From the NCBI RefSeq assembly GCF_900112305.1, contig NZ_FOKT01000002.1:248001-312000 (forward strand): a stretch of 64,000 nucleotides of DNA, written 5' to 3'. The DNA comes from Microbulbifer thermotolerans (GTDB taxonomy: Bacteria > Pseudomonadota > Gammaproteobacteria > Pseudomonadales > Cellvibrionaceae). The position numbers were made by a program, and so were the translations under genes. Positions 46,714-56,387 of the stretch are shown here, one piece after another (positions within the stretch are counted from its first letter, which is position 1; each line of letters starts with the position of its first letter). Below the pieces are notes generated by a model that was not told where the DNA came from, searched no databases, and saw only the letters and a list, made by a program, of their open reading frames with translations.

Positions 46714-46788
46714 CGGCGCGTGAGCGCCGTATCCATAAACTGCAAACGTACGGAAATAGTGTGACGCGGTGCGATCCATGATCGCACC
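46714..46788. terminator. Two hairpins between the convergent kinase and rlmL genes
   Basis: CGGCGC-gtga-GCGCCG (46714-46729) and GGTGCGATC-cat-GATCGCACC (46768-46788) are perfect short-loop stems of 6 and 9 bp. Neither has a T run. They lie between converging genes and probably mark mRNA 3' ends in both directions. Confidence 0.5.
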
Positions 46789-46798
46789 CACTCATCAG

Positions 46799-48991
46799 CT
46801 AACGCTCAGGATGCTTTATTTCCCACACATTGTGAATTTTCGGATTGCGCTGGAAATCCCTGTCCAAAAGCGGCAACGTTTCCACATTAAACTCCGCCGC
46901 TAGCTCCTTATCCATTTTGAAAGTGCGTAAATTGTTGGAAAACACCAGGGTTCCCTCCGGCCCCAACAGGTTCATACACTGGCGAATCAGCTTGGCGTGA
47001 TCCCGCTGGATATCCAGCACGCCGCGCATCTTCGCGGAATTGGAAAAGCTCGGCGGATCGAGAAAGATTAAGTCGTAGCCGCCGCGCCGATTCTGCTGAG
47101 CGGAATCGAGCCAGCGCAGACAGTCTGCCTCTACCAGTTGGTGCTGTCGACCGTCCAGGTGATTGCGCCGGAAGTTGCGAGCCGCCCAGGCCTGGTAGGT
47201 CTTCGACATATCGACGCTGGTACTTTGCCGGCAACCGCCCAGTGCCGCCTGCACAGTGGCACTGGCGGTGTAACAAAAGAGGTTCAGAAAGCGCTTACCA
47301 TGAGCCCGTTCGCGCAAATACTGGCGCACCGGCCGATGGTCCAGGAAGAGCCCGGTGTCCAGGTAGGCGTAAAGATTCACCTCCAGTTCGGCCCCGTATT
47401 CATTGACCCAAAAAGACTTCGCAGCCTCTGTTTGCTTCCGATATTGGCCACCGCTCTTGTGGCTGTGCCTGCGGCGTTCCTTGATACTGATAGCACCTTG
47501 AGGAATTTCCAAAACCTGCTGTACCGCCCGCACAAGGTCTCGCAGTCGGGTGCGCGCCTTGTGCTCATCGACAGTAGACGGCGCGCGGTATTCCTGCACA
47601 TGGGCGTGCCGACCGCCGTCAAGAGACTGATAAATATCGATTGCCGCCGCGTACTCAGGCAGATCCGCGTCGTAGAGACGATAGCAGTCGATTCCGTTCC
47701 TCTGCGCCCACTTGCCAATAGTGCGCAAGTTTTTGCGCAGGCGGTTAGCCACCATTTCAGCTTCGGGGGAAAGCGCCGGCTTGCCTTCTTCCACCTTTGC
47801 GTCAGCGGCATGCTCGCGAACATTGAACATTAACAAGCGGCTGGGAATACTGCCGTTGTATAACTGGTACTGTTTGTGGGAGCGCAATCCCGTGTCAAAA
47901 CCGAGTTCGGGATTGCCGGTGAAGATTCCAACCTGCCAGCCGGGGAACTCTCTTTTCAATTGGCGCCCAAGTTCCGCGTAGGTCTCGCGCAGGGCCTCCT
48001 GCTCACCGAGCCGCTCACCGTAGGGAGGGTTGGTCAGCACCAAACCGCGTTTGACCTGCCGGTGGGTAGGCACCTTAAAAGCGGATACCGGTCGGCAGCT
48101 GACCCGCACGTGTCGCTCGAGGCCGGCACGGGCAATATTGGCCTCAGCGGCAAACAGCACTTTCGCGTCTGCGTCGTAGCCACGGATTTCCGGCAATTCC
48201 CGCTCCAACCCTCTCCGCCGACGTTCCAGGGCTTCTTCGCGCAGGCAATTCCAAATGTCGCTCTGGTGATTCAGCCAGCGCTCGAAGCCAAAGCTGTCGC
48301 GCTGCAGGCCGGGCGCTATGTCCGCGGCCATCATCGCCCCCTCTACGAGTATGGTGCCGGAGCCACACATAGGATCCAACAAGGCGCCACCAGCAGCCGC
48401 TATTTGCGGCCAGCCCGCGCGCAACAGCAGCGCCGCGGCCAGATTTTCCTTCAGCGGCGCGGCACCGATATGCGTGCGGTAGCCGCGCTTGTGCAGACTG
48501 TCTCCACTCAGGTCTACAGCGATATCCAGTTTGTCCCGGTGCAGGCGTAGCGCCACAGTCAGATCCGGGTTGTGACGACTCACCTGTGGTCTCGCGCCAC
48601 TTTGCTTGCGCAGGCGGTCGACGATCGCGTCCTTGGCTTTCTGGGCACCGAACTGGCTGTTGCGAATCTCGCGGTTCGTCCCCGAGAACTGCAGCCACAG
48701 CGTACCCGATGGACTGATATGCTGCTCCCACGGTAGTTCGACCACCGCATGATAGAGGTCTTCGGCATTGTCGATACGCACCTGTGCGAGACACAGTAGT
48801 ACGCGGTTGGCAAGGCGGCTCCAAAGACAACAGCGGTAAGCCAGTGCCAAAGGACCGGTGAAATGCACAGCCGCTGGCTGCTCACGTATTTCCACTGCGC
48901 CGAGATCCCGCAGTTCCGCAACGAGCAGCCCCTCTAGACCTTTGGGGCAAGTGGCGGTGAATGTCTGTGTTCCTGCTAAATATTCAGTCAA
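46799..48991 (-). CDS. rlmL: 23S rRNA methyltransferase RlmL/RlmK (bifunctional)
   Basis: Makes m2G2445 and m7G2069 in 23S rRNA. The 730 residues carry an N-terminal THUMP domain (about 50-150), the RlmL methyltransferase with NPPYGERLGE (near 320), and the RlmK methyltransferase with LDPPSFSNSAKM (near 650). The only reasonable start is the TTG at 48991 (TEYLAGTQTFTATCPKG), because no in-frame ATG precedes the THUMP domain. A TTG start may lower expression. It diverges from rmf, another ribosome-related gene, across 669 bases; the same order occurs in Pseudomonas as I recall. Confidence 0.95.
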   Translation of the reverse strand: MTEYLAGTQTFTATCPKGLEGLLVAELRDLGAVEIREQPAAVHFTGPLALAYRCCLWSRLANRVLLCLAQVRIDNAEDLYHAVVELPWEQHISPSGTLWLQFSGTNREIRNSQFGAQKAKDAIVDRLRKQSGARPQVSRHNPDLTVALRLHRDKLDIAVDLSGDSLHKRGYRTHIGAAPLKENLAAALLLRAGWPQIAAAGGALLDPMCGSGTILVEGAMMAADIAPGLQRDSFGFERWLNHQSDIWNCLREEALERRRRGLERELPEIRGYDADAKVLFAAEANIARAGLERHVRVSCRPVSAFKVPTHRQVKRGLVLTNPPYGERLGEQEALRETYAELGRQLKREFPGWQVGIFTGNPELGFDTGLRSHKQYQLYNGSIPSRLLMFNVREHAADAKVEEGKPALSPEAEMVANRLRKNLRTIGKWAQRNGIDCYRLYDADLPEYAAAIDIYQSLDGGRHAHVQEYRAPSTVDEHKARTRLRDLVRAVQQVLEIPQGAISIKERRRHSHKSGGQYRKQTEAAKSFWVNEYGAELEVNLYAYLDTGLFLDHRPVRQYLRERAHGKRFLNLFCYTASATVQAALGGCRQSTSVDMSKTYQAWAARNFRRNHLDGRQHQLVEADCLRWLDSAQQNRRGGYDLIFLDPPSFSNSAKMRGVLDIQRDHAKLIRQCMNLLGPEGTLVFSNNLRTFKMDKELAAEFNVETLPLLDRDFQRNPKIHNVWEIKHPER

Positions 48992-49104
48992 AATTTGTTA
49001 CTCACTCGCATCGGAACGCGGAAACCGCTGGTGCAGTAGTTTTGCAATGCAAGTTTCCAAGCGCTCATTACAAAGTCAAACATTATCAGCCGTGCCAGTA
49101 CGAT

Positions 49105-49295
49105 GGAATCTCTGATCGATGTATCAGGGCACTGTCATTGGTTTCGGGCGCTCAGGCAACGGGATAGTTTTTTCGCAAACGCACGGGTACGTCCCTACCG
49201 GTCCGACGGTTTCGAAATGTCTATTCCACCATCCGGATCTCTCATCTGACCTTGAAGTCTCTTTACCTGCGGCCAGCGAAGCAATCAGAGAATCC
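49105..49295 (-). repeat. Decayed copy of the inverted-repeat element (copy E)
   Basis: Left end GGAATCTCTGATCGAT and right end GCAATCAGAGAATCC are imperfect inverted repeats of the family type. Inside, GTTTCGGGCGCTCAGGCAA and ACGGTTTCGAAATG match blocks of the reverse-complemented intact copies. Length 191 bp. Flanks CGAT and CTAT do not match. It lies in the gap between rlmL and rmf. Confidence 0.7.
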
Positions 49296-49660
49296 CTATA
49301 CAGTTTTCTTCTATAAGACATAACGCTAAGACAAAAGCGTTTGTTCACAGGCCGATCACTTTTTGTTCTACTGAAAACGGCACATATTGCCGCTCGCTCT
49401 AGGAGCCAGCGGCTCCAAGAGCGAAAACGCGGCTCAGTGAATGAAACAGTGTGCCCCTATAAGCGCTTTTTTTGATTTTCCACCAGCGACAATAGGCTTG
49501 CAGCACCGCAAGTAGAAACAGAAGGCGCTGTACCGACCGGACCAAAAGGTTGACTACGCTTACAAGTGCAGATGTACAAAAACTTTAAAAAGGCGCCCTG
49601 TGACGCTTCGACTGTGCACAGCCTGTCTACTGCGCACCCGAGTATAGAGGTACTGCAACA
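49296..49660. other. Non-coding region upstream of rmf with a strong hairpin
   Basis: With copy E this completes a 669-base gap between rlmL and rmf. At 49396-49422, GCTCT-a-GGAGCC and GGCTCC-a-AGAGC form an 11-bp stem with one mismatch around AGC. It has no T run on either side, so it is not an obvious intrinsic terminator. No coding sequence is convincing here, and I could not place the rmf promoter. Confidence 0.5.
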
Positions 49661-49912
49661 ATGAAACGCCAAAAACGCGATCCATCCGAACGGGCCTTCT
49701 ACAGAGGCTACCTGGCCGCCACGCAAAACAAAGCCTTGGCAAACTGTCCCTACGAAAACGGCAACCTGCATCAGGCCTGGGTCAACGGCTGGCGCGAGGG
49801 CCGGGAGGATTACTGGAACGGTTTTGGGGGTTCAACCATGGCGCAAAAGCTGGAAATCTATTCAACGGTGAGCAGTGAAGTGCACCACCCGAATGGCTGG
49901 AGCAGCACATAA
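49661..49912 (+). CDS. rmf: Ribosome modulation factor
   Basis: Converts idle 70S ribosomes into inactive 100S dimers in stationary phase. The N-terminus MKRQKRDPSERAFYRGYLAA and the CPYENGN, WVNGWREGRED segments match RMF throughout. At 83 residues it is longer than E. coli RMF (55). The extra C-terminal 25 or so residues (from about GGSTMAQKLE) are polar and not recognised. An AGAGG site lies ten bases before the ATG. Confidence 0.95.
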   Translation: MKRQKRDPSERAFYRGYLAATQNKALANCPYENGNLHQAWVNGWREGREDYWNGFGGSTMAQKLEIYSTVSSEVHHPNGWSST

Positions 49913-49974
49913 CTGCGGTTTTCCCGGAGGAAACATCAGGCCGAGTCTGTGTGCCGGCGCGCTTTATGCAGATA

Positions 49975-49998
49975 GCGGCGTGAAAAATTCACCGCCGC
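49975..49998. terminator. Hairpin between convergent rmf and pyrD
   Basis: GCGGCGTGAA and TTCACCGCCGC pair with one bulged base around AAA. There is no T run. It lies 62 bases after rmf and 33 bases beyond the pyrD stop, so it may end both transcripts. Confidence 0.45.
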
Positions 49999-50031
49999 TA
50001 ACCTTGATCTTCCAATCGGCAAAAAGCGATT

Positions 50032-51066
50032 TCAATCTGCGCTCTGCCTGCGCAGCAGCGCAATGGCTTCGACAGCCTCCCGGATTACAGCCGGGCCGCG
50101 GTAAATAAAACCGGTATAAATCTGCACTGCAGTGGCACCCGCGCGGATCTTTTCCGCGGCACTCTCGCCGTCGAATATTCCTCCCACACCTATAATTGGG
50201 AGTTCTCCGCGCAGTGCTTTCGCCAGGCGAGCGATGACTTCGGTCGACTTGTCCCGCAGTGGCTTTCCACTCAGACCGCCCTCTTCGCGGCCGTGCGGCA
50301 GGTGCGCAACGGAGGATTTGTCGATAGTGGTGTTGGTGGCGATGACTCCGTCTATTTCAAATTCCCGTAGTGCCGCGGCAATTTGCTCGATGTCATCGTT
50401 CTCGATATCGGGCGCGATCTTGACCGCAAGCGGCACGTAGCGGTCGTGTTGTTGCGCCAGCCGTTGCTGCTTTTCTTTGATGGCACCCAGCAGCCGGTTA
50501 AGGCTGTCGCCAAACTGCAGGTTGCGCAGTCCTTTGGTGTTCGGCGAAGAGACATTGGCGGTGATGTAATCGGCATGTGCGTAGACCTTATCCATGCACA
50601 CGCAGTAGTCATCCGCGGCCCGCTCTACCGGAGTATCAAAATTTTTTCCGACATTGATACCGAGTACGCCGCCATAGCGGCGCCGCATGACCCTCTGCAC
50701 CAGATATTCCACGCCCAGGTTATTGAACCCCATGCGGTTGACAATGGCCTCTGCCTCTTCGATACGAAACAGGCGTGGTTGCGGATTACCGGGTTGTGGG
50801 CGCGGTGTCACAGTGCCCACTTCGATAAAACCAAAACCCAGTGCACCCAGTCCGTTGAACGCCTGCGCGTTTTTATCCAGACCCGCGGCGAGACCGACCG
50901 GATTGGGCAACGTCAGTCCCATCAGCTCCACCGGATCATCCGCTACCGGCTTGTTAAACAGGGACACCAATCGCAAGCGCTCGGCGGCGCCGATCGCATC
51001 CAGGGAAAGTGTATGGGCAAGTTCAGGATCGAGCGCGAATAGAGCTTTGCGCAGGTATGAGTACAT
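50032..51066 (-). CDS. pyrD: Dihydroorotate dehydrogenase (quinone), class 2
   Basis: Membrane-associated FMN enzyme of pyrimidine synthesis that passes electrons to quinone. The N-terminal membrane-interacting helices ([20 protein letters not shown]) mark class 2. Motifs include [13 protein letters not shown] near 57, the active-site loop [15 protein letters not shown] with catalytic Ser near 177, and GVGGIFDG for FMN phosphate. The 344 residues are typical. AGGGA precedes the ATG. It follows gdhB on the same strand but a strong hairpin separates them. Confidence 0.97.
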   Translation of the reverse strand: MYSYLRKALFALDPELAHTLSLDAIGAAERLRLVSLFNKPVADDPVELMGLTLPNPVGLAAGLDKNAQAFNGLGALGFGFIEVGTVTPRPQPGNPQPRLFRIEEAEAIVNRMGFNNLGVEYLVQRVMRRRYGGVLGINVGKNFDTPVERAADDYCVCMDKVYAHADYITANVSSPNTKGLRNLQFGDSLNRLLGAIKEKQQRLAQQHDRYVPLAVKIAPDIENDDIEQIAAALREFEIDGVIATNTTIDKSSVAHLPHGREEGGLSGKPLRDKSTEVIARLAKALRGELPIIGVGGIFDGESAAEKIRAGATAVQIYTGFIYRGPAVIREAVEAIALLRRQSAD

Positions 51067-51108
51067 TATTTCCCTTTATTCCGTCGTTTCACTTGTCAAG
51101 CGCTGCGC

Positions 51109-51152
51109 CCAGCGCTCTTCCCCATCCTTAAAAGGCCGGAGAAGAGCGCTGG
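51109..51152 (-). terminator. Hairpin between gdhB and pyrD
   Basis: CCAGCGCTCTTC and GAAGAGCGCTGG form a perfect 12-bp stem; the 20-base loop holds a further small inverted repeat. It begins 12 bases after the gdhB stop on the minus strand. No T run follows, so termination may be Rho-assisted. Confidence 0.6.
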
Positions 51153-51163
51153 CAAGCCTCAGT

Positions 51164-54100
51164 TTACTCCGCCAGCGTCTCCTGGTCCGCAGTGGCATTG
51201 GCCAGATACATCAGCTCACGCAGCGCCACGGTAAACATGGCGAAGTCCGCAGCCGGTGCCGCCTTGAGTTCGGACACAAGGCTGTTCCAGCGTTGAATCG
51301 CGGGCGCCATGATAACGCTCCAGCGGGACATTGCACCATCCACATCCAACCCCGCTTCTCCGGCCAGGCGCAACAAATTTACCGCGAGCGTGGAAAGCTG
51401 GCTGTCCAGGTCATCCATACTCGTTTCACGGGCCTGCGCCTGCCAATAGCTTTCCACCGGCATACCGGTAATCTGGGTGCCGAACCAATGTAAATCCAAA
51501 GCATCCGCGAGCCGGAAGTAGATGCTGGCCACTTCCTCCACCGGGCGCTCAGCGGCGCGCGCCGACACTGCAATTCCCAATGCCGAATACAAGTGCGTGG
51601 GCGATGCCGCCAGCAGTGCAATCTGCTCTGGCACATTGGCCTCCAGCAGCTCTTGATAGCGGGCTTCCCAATCGCGGCGGGGTGCGCCGGAGAGCACTTC
51701 CGGCAGCGCGCGAATGACCCGCTGCACCGGTTCCTGGAACAGTTCGCGATTCTGCGCAGGCTCCAGATCGTTGCGCCGGCTGCGGATAAACCAGCGGGTA
51801 GCGCGGCGCACACGGCCAATCATTGAGCTGAGCAGCTCAATCTGCAGTTCCGCAGGAACCTTGTAGTCCAGCGCCGCCACCTGCCGTTGAAACTCCGGCA
51901 TCAGATAAACATCGCGGGCACTGATATAGGCAGCGGCCACTGCGTTGACGTCGGCACCTGTGGCACTGGCAATACGGTGATAGAAGGTGATGCCCAGGCT
52001 GTTGACCATCTCATTGGCCACCTGGGTGGCTACGATCTGGCGACGCAGGGGGTGGTCATAAACCATTTCCCGATAACGAGCCACCAATTCTGCCGGGAAG
52101 GCGGATTCCACCGCTTCCTGTACTTGCGGGTTGTCGATAACCTCGGCGTGCAGTAACTCTTCCTTCAACTTCACCTTCACGTAAGAAATGAGTACCGACA
52201 GTTCCGGACGTGTCAGGTGCTGTCCCTTGTTGTGGCGCTCAGTGATCTGTTCGTTGTCGGGGATAAATTCCAGTGCCCGGTTGAGACGGCCTTCACTCTC
52301 CAGATCATTAATTGTGCGGCGGTATTCGTCCAAACGCGCCGCCACCTGATACTCTGCTACGGAAAGCGCACAGGTCTGATCGTAGTTGTTGTGCAGTACC
52401 AGCTCGGAAACCGAGTCGGTCATTTCCTCGAGCAGCTGATTCCGCTGCTTGTCTGTCAGATCGCCATTGGTGACCACTTTATTGAGGAGGATTTTGATAT
52501 TCACCTCGTGGTCGGAGCAGTCGACGCCAGCTGCGTTGTCGATAAAGTCCGTATTGCAGCGCCCACCGTTGAGTGCGAATTCGATACGCCCCCGCTGGGT
52601 CATACCGAGGTTGCCCCCCTCACCGAACACCTTGGCCCGCAGCTCCCGGCCATCGACCCGCAGGTGGTCATTGGACTTATCCCCCACTTCTGCATGAGTC
52701 TCGCTGCTGGCCTTCACGTAGGTACCGATGCCGCCATTCCAGATCAAATCCACCGGTGCGCGCAACAGAGCGCTGATCAGCTCATTGGGGTTCAGCTGAT
52801 CCGCCTCTATGGCAAACGCCTCTTTCATCTCCGGCGTAATCCGGATGGATTTCGCGCGGCGGTCAAAGATACCGCCTCCCTTTGAGATCAGCTCGCGGTT
52901 GTAATCCATCCAGGTGGAGCGCGGCAGCTCGAACAAACGCTTGCGTTCGGCAAAGCTGGTGACAGCATCCGGGTTCGGGTCGATAAAGATGTGCATATGG
53001 TTAAAGGCCGCCTTGAGGCAGATATGTTCGGACAGCAGCATGCCGTTGCCGAACACGTCCCCGGCCATATCGCCAATACCGATTACCGAGAAATCCTGCT
53101 CCTGAACATTGATGCCCATCTCGCGGAAGTGGCGCTGCACGGATACCCAGGCACCCCGGGCAGTAATGCCCATTTTTTTGTGATCGTAGCCCTGGCTTCC
53201 ACCGGACGCGAAGGCATCGCCAAGCCAGAAGTCGTACTCGGCGGCAATACCATTGGCGATATCGGAGAAAGTGGCAGTACCCTTATCTGCGGCAACCACC
53301 AGATAGGGGTCGTCGTCATCCCGGCGTACCACCTGTTCCGGCGGCAACACTTCGCCACCCTTCAAGTTGTCCGTGATGTCCAACAAGCCGCGGATAAAGG
53401 TCTTGTAGCAGGCGATACCCTCCGCCATCATGGCCTCGCGACTGCCGTCGGCCGGCGGGCGACGCACCACAAAGCCGCCCTTGGCGCCGCTGGGTACAAT
53501 CACCGCGTTCTTTACATTCTGCGCCTTTACAAGGCCCAGTATCTCAGTGCGGAAATCCTCGTGGCGGTCGGACCAGCGCAGTCCACCCCGCGCCACCTTG
53601 CCGCCCCGCAGATGCACGCCCTCGACCCGCGGCGAATAGACAAAAATCTCAAACTCCGGTCGCGGCTCGGGGATTCCGGGTATATCCCGAGGACTGAATT
53701 TAATGGAGATATAGTCCTTAGGCTCTCCATCACTTCCGCTCTGGAAAAAGTTGGTTCGCAAAGTGGCCAAGATCAGGTCCAGGTAGCGACGGATCACTTG
53801 ATCTTCGTTCAGATTGTCAACGCCGTCCAACCCTTCGTGGATCTTCTTGATCAGCCGCTCAACCCGGGTCTGGTCGCCTTTTCCGGCACTAATACGCGGG
53901 TCGAACATGGCACGGAACAAAGCGACCAGGTTACGGGTAATTTCCACATGGTTGGCCAGAGTAGCGGCAATATAACCCTGGCTGGCGCTGAATTTGGTTT
54001 GCTTCAGATAGCGGGCATAGGCGCGCAGCATCGACACCTCGCGCCAGTTGAGGCGCGCCGCCAGAACCAGGCGGTTGAAGGCGTCGCTCTCGGCCACGTT

Positions 54101-56065
54101 ACTCCAGATTGCGGCAAAGGCATCCTGAAACAGATTGCGGGAGGCTTGGGCGTCGATGCGGGTAGGCAGGCCAAACTCCAGATAAAATTCGTGCATCCAC
54201 ACATCAGTACGGCCGGCGGGGCGAATCGTATAAGGGAATTCCCCCATTACTTTCAGGCCCAGGTTTTCCAATACCGGAATCACGTCGGACAGTGTCAATC
54301 CGCTACCCCAGTTAAATACTTTAAAGCGCAGACTTCCGGCAGGCGCTCCAACAGGCTGATAGAAGCTCATTGCCACCCGGTTGGTTTCGCTCAGATCCTG
54401 AATCGCGGCCACATCCTGCACGGCGATACGCGGCTCGAAGTCCTCCCGGTAGCCGGCGGGGAAAGCCCGACCGTAAATACCATAAAGACGGTTGCCCTTC
54501 TCCTCACCGTGACTTTCGATCAGGGATTTTTGGAATACGTCTTCCCAGGAACGGGTAATATCCACTATTTGCGCCTCCAGTCGCGCCACATCGAACTCCA
54601 CCGGTTCACTTGGGGAAACACGGAAAACAAAGTGCACCCGGGCGAGGATGGATTCGGAAAAATAGGTTGTGAAATCGGATTCCTTGGCCTTGACGGCGTC
54701 GGCGATGTGCGCGCAAATCTGCTCGCGCACGCTGCTGTTGAACTGCTCCCGCGGCACATACACGGTTGCAGTCACGAACTTGCCGAAAGGATCACGGCGC
54801 ATAAACAGCCGGATATGGGCGCGCTCGTTCATCGATAGCACACCCATCACCGTTTCAAACAGCTCCCGGGTGCTGCTTTGAAACAGCTCGTCCCGTGGGA
54901 AGGTATCCAGGATGCGGCGCAGCGCCTTGCCGTCGTGGCTTTGGGGGGCCAGGCCACTGGATTCCATCACCGACGCCATTTTGCGGCGGACAATCGGAAT
55001 TTTGGCGGGACTTTCGGTATAAACGGGGGAAGTGTACAGCCCCATAAACGCCGACTCACCAATCACCTCGCCCTTGGCGTTGTAACGCTTAATGGTCACA
55101 TAGTCGGAATAGGCCGCGCGGTGCACTCGCGATTTAACAGACGACTTGGCGAAAGTGAGGAAGTTTGGCCCCTGGTAAAACTTTTGCTTTCCCTCGTTGA
55201 ATGCCGTTTCCGGTGTCGGCTCTGCTGGCTCCTGCAGCTTTTTAAATATACCCAGACGGCGCTTCTCCACCTCGCAGAGTACTTTTTTCTCCCCCTGTTG
55301 GCAGAACTCGTATTCGCGATAGCCAAGGAAGGTGAAATTGCCATCTCGCATCCACTGCAAAAACGCGCAGGCTTCCTGCAGATTGGCATCTTCCCCGCCC
55401 TCGTTGCCACCGCCGAGACCGGCACGCAACTGGTCTTCCATAGCGCTGCAGGTATCGAGCATAGGGACATAGTCGTCCACCACCAGTTCCACGTCACCGA
55501 GCACATCCGTCAATGCCGCGGACAGATCGGCAGCGTAGGCCCGGGAAGTATCCAGATTGATCTCCACGTAGACGAGCGCCTCGTCGACGGCATTCTCTTC
55601 CGATACTTCTTTCAGCCCCGCGCGGCACGGCGGAAGCAACTTCTCCAGTTTGCCGGATGGATCCCGCTGCAGGCGCATCACCGTGCTCTTGATCGAATGG
55701 ATAACCGTGTCTCGGCGGTTGATCTCAATACGTACTGAGTCCACCAGAAATGGCATATCCCGCTGCAACACACCCACCACCGTGTGCGAGCACTGCCAGC
55801 CGTCGTCCTCCAGACGCGGATTGAACACCCGCACCTTCGGCTTGTCTCCCGGCCGCTGCTGAATAAAGTTCCACCAGGTGTATATGCAACCATACACATC
55901 GACCAGCCGGCGCCCGGCCAGATCTTCCAGCGGGTACTGGTGTAAAAACTGCTGTGCGAAGGCCACCACTGGCTCCGCCTGATCCGCCAGCTTCTCCCGT
56001 ATCAAGGCGCTGACCTGTTCTACCAATTCCTCGCGGCTTTCGGTAATTACCGTCGCCATATTCAC
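51164..56065 (-). CDS. gdhB: NAD-dependent glutamate dehydrogenase, 180-kDa class
   Basis: Oxidises glutamate to 2-oxoglutarate and ammonia. At 1633 residues it is the very large class known from Streptomyces, Caulobacter and Pseudomonas: a long N-terminal regulatory region with ACT-like segments, a central catalytic part (IVPSGAKGGF near 860, with the lysine and glycines of the substrate site), and a C-terminal region of about 500 residues. The GTG at 56065 lies six bases from GGAGG; an ATG two codons later (56059) is too far from it. Allosteric control by amino acids is known for the family. It diverges from moxR. Confidence 0.97.
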   Translation of the reverse strand: MNMATVITESREELVEQVSALIREKLADQAEPVVAFAQQFLHQYPLEDLAGRRLVDVYGCIYTWWNFIQQRPGDKPKVRVFNPRLEDDGWQCSHTVVGVLQRDMPFLVDSVRIEINRRDTVIHSIKSTVMRLQRDPSGKLEKLLPPCRAGLKEVSEENAVDEALVYVEINLDTSRAYAADLSAALTDVLGDVELVVDDYVPMLDTCSAMEDQLRAGLGGGNEGGEDANLQEACAFLQWMRDGNFTFLGYREYEFCQQGEKKVLCEVEKRRLGIFKKLQEPAEPTPETAFNEGKQKFYQGPNFLTFAKSSVKSRVHRAAYSDYVTIKRYNAKGEVIGESAFMGLYTSPVYTESPAKIPIVRRKMASVMESSGLAPQSHDGKALRRILDTFPRDELFQSSTRELFETVMGVLSMNERAHIRLFMRRDPFGKFVTATVYVPREQFNSSVREQICAHIADAVKAKESDFTTYFSESILARVHFVFRVSPSEPVEFDVARLEAQIVDITRSWEDVFQKSLIESHGEEKGNRLYGIYGRAFPAGYREDFEPRIAVQDVAAIQDLSETNRVAMSFYQPVGAPAGSLRFKVFNWGSGLTLSDVIPVLENLGLKVMGEFPYTIRPAGRTDVWMHEFYLEFGLPTRIDAQASRNLFQDAFAAIWSNVAESDAFNRLVLAARLNWREVSMLRAYARYLKQTKFSASQGYIAATLANHVEITRNLVALFRAMFDPRISAGKGDQTRVERLIKKIHEGLDGVDNLNEDQVIRRYLDLILATLRTNFFQSGSDGEPKDYISIKFSPRDIPGIPEPRPEFEIFVYSPRVEGVHLRGGKVARGGLRWSDRHEDFRTEILGLVKAQNVKNAVIVPSGAKGGFVVRRPPADGSREAMMAEGIACYKTFIRGLLDITDNLKGGEVLPPEQVVRRDDDDPYLVVAADKGTATFSDIANGIAAEYDFWLGDAFASGGSQGYDHKKMGITARGAWVSVQRHFREMGINVQEQDFSVIGIGDMAGDVFGNGMLLSEHICLKAAFNHMHIFIDPNPDAVTSFAERKRLFELPRSTWMDYNRELISKGGGIFDRRAKSIRITPEMKEAFAIEADQLNPNELISALLRAPVDLIWNGGIGTYVKASSETHAEVGDKSNDHLRVDGRELRAKVFGEGGNLGMTQRGRIEFALNGGRCNTDFIDNAAGVDCSDHEVNIKILLNKVVTNGDLTDKQRNQLLEEMTDSVSELVLHNNYDQTCALSVAEYQVAARLDEYRRTINDLESEGRLNRALEFIPDNEQITERHNKGQHLTRPELSVLISYVKVKLKEELLHAEVIDNPQVQEAVESAFPAELVARYREMVYDHPLRRQIVATQVANEMVNSLGITFYHRIASATGADVNAVAAAYISARDVYLMPEFQRQVAALDYKVPAELQIELLSSMIGRVRRATRWFIRSRRNDLEPAQNRELFQEPVQRVIRALPEVLSGAPRRDWEARYQELLEANVPEQIALLAASPTHLYSALGIAVSARAAERPVEEVASIYFRLADALDLHWFGTQITGMPVESYWQAQARETSMDDLDSQLSTLAVNLLRLAGEAGLDVDGAMSRWSVIMAPAIQRWNSLVSELKAAPAADFAMFTVALRELMYLANATADQETLAE

Positions 56066-56387
56066 AGGGAACCTCCCGATTTACTTCTTATAGGAATGGC
56101 CTGTCATCGCCAGGCCCGAAAATACTGTTGTTCTGTCTCCACTCTTGCCCGGCATCAACAGTGGAGGCGTTAAACTTTGCCGGAACCTCATTTGTTTACT
56201 CGGCGTGCCCGGTTGAACTTTGAGCCACCAGACAGGTCTATAGGCCGCTCATCGGTTGCCTCGCCGACGAGCGCCGCTAAAATCAACACGCGCCGCTGGA
56301 TCGGCGGCGACTATATATAGAAGATGATAGATTGCCGCCCGGCCGGACGACTGCGGCACCACTCACAACAGAAGTGAAATTGACACT
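56066..56387. other. Divergent intergenic region between gdhB and moxR
   Basis: No gene is present in these 322 bases. A GCCGC-tggatc-GGCGGC inverted repeat (56293-56309) precedes TATATA at 56312, but no -35 box is spaced properly from it. Promoters for both directions must lie here; I cannot place them with confidence. Confidence 0.4.

Noticed and set aside
52991-54838. A 615-codon open frame antisense to gdhB
   Set aside because: It lies wholly opposite a clearly real gene, its translation is His/Gly/Val-rich without domains, and it is a frame-shadow of a GC-rich coding strand.
56068-56100. Possible further repeat-element end (GGGAACCTCCCGATTTACTTC)
   Set aside because: Only the first eight bases resemble the element end; no matching right end or internal blocks follow, and the sequence includes the gdhB ribosome site.
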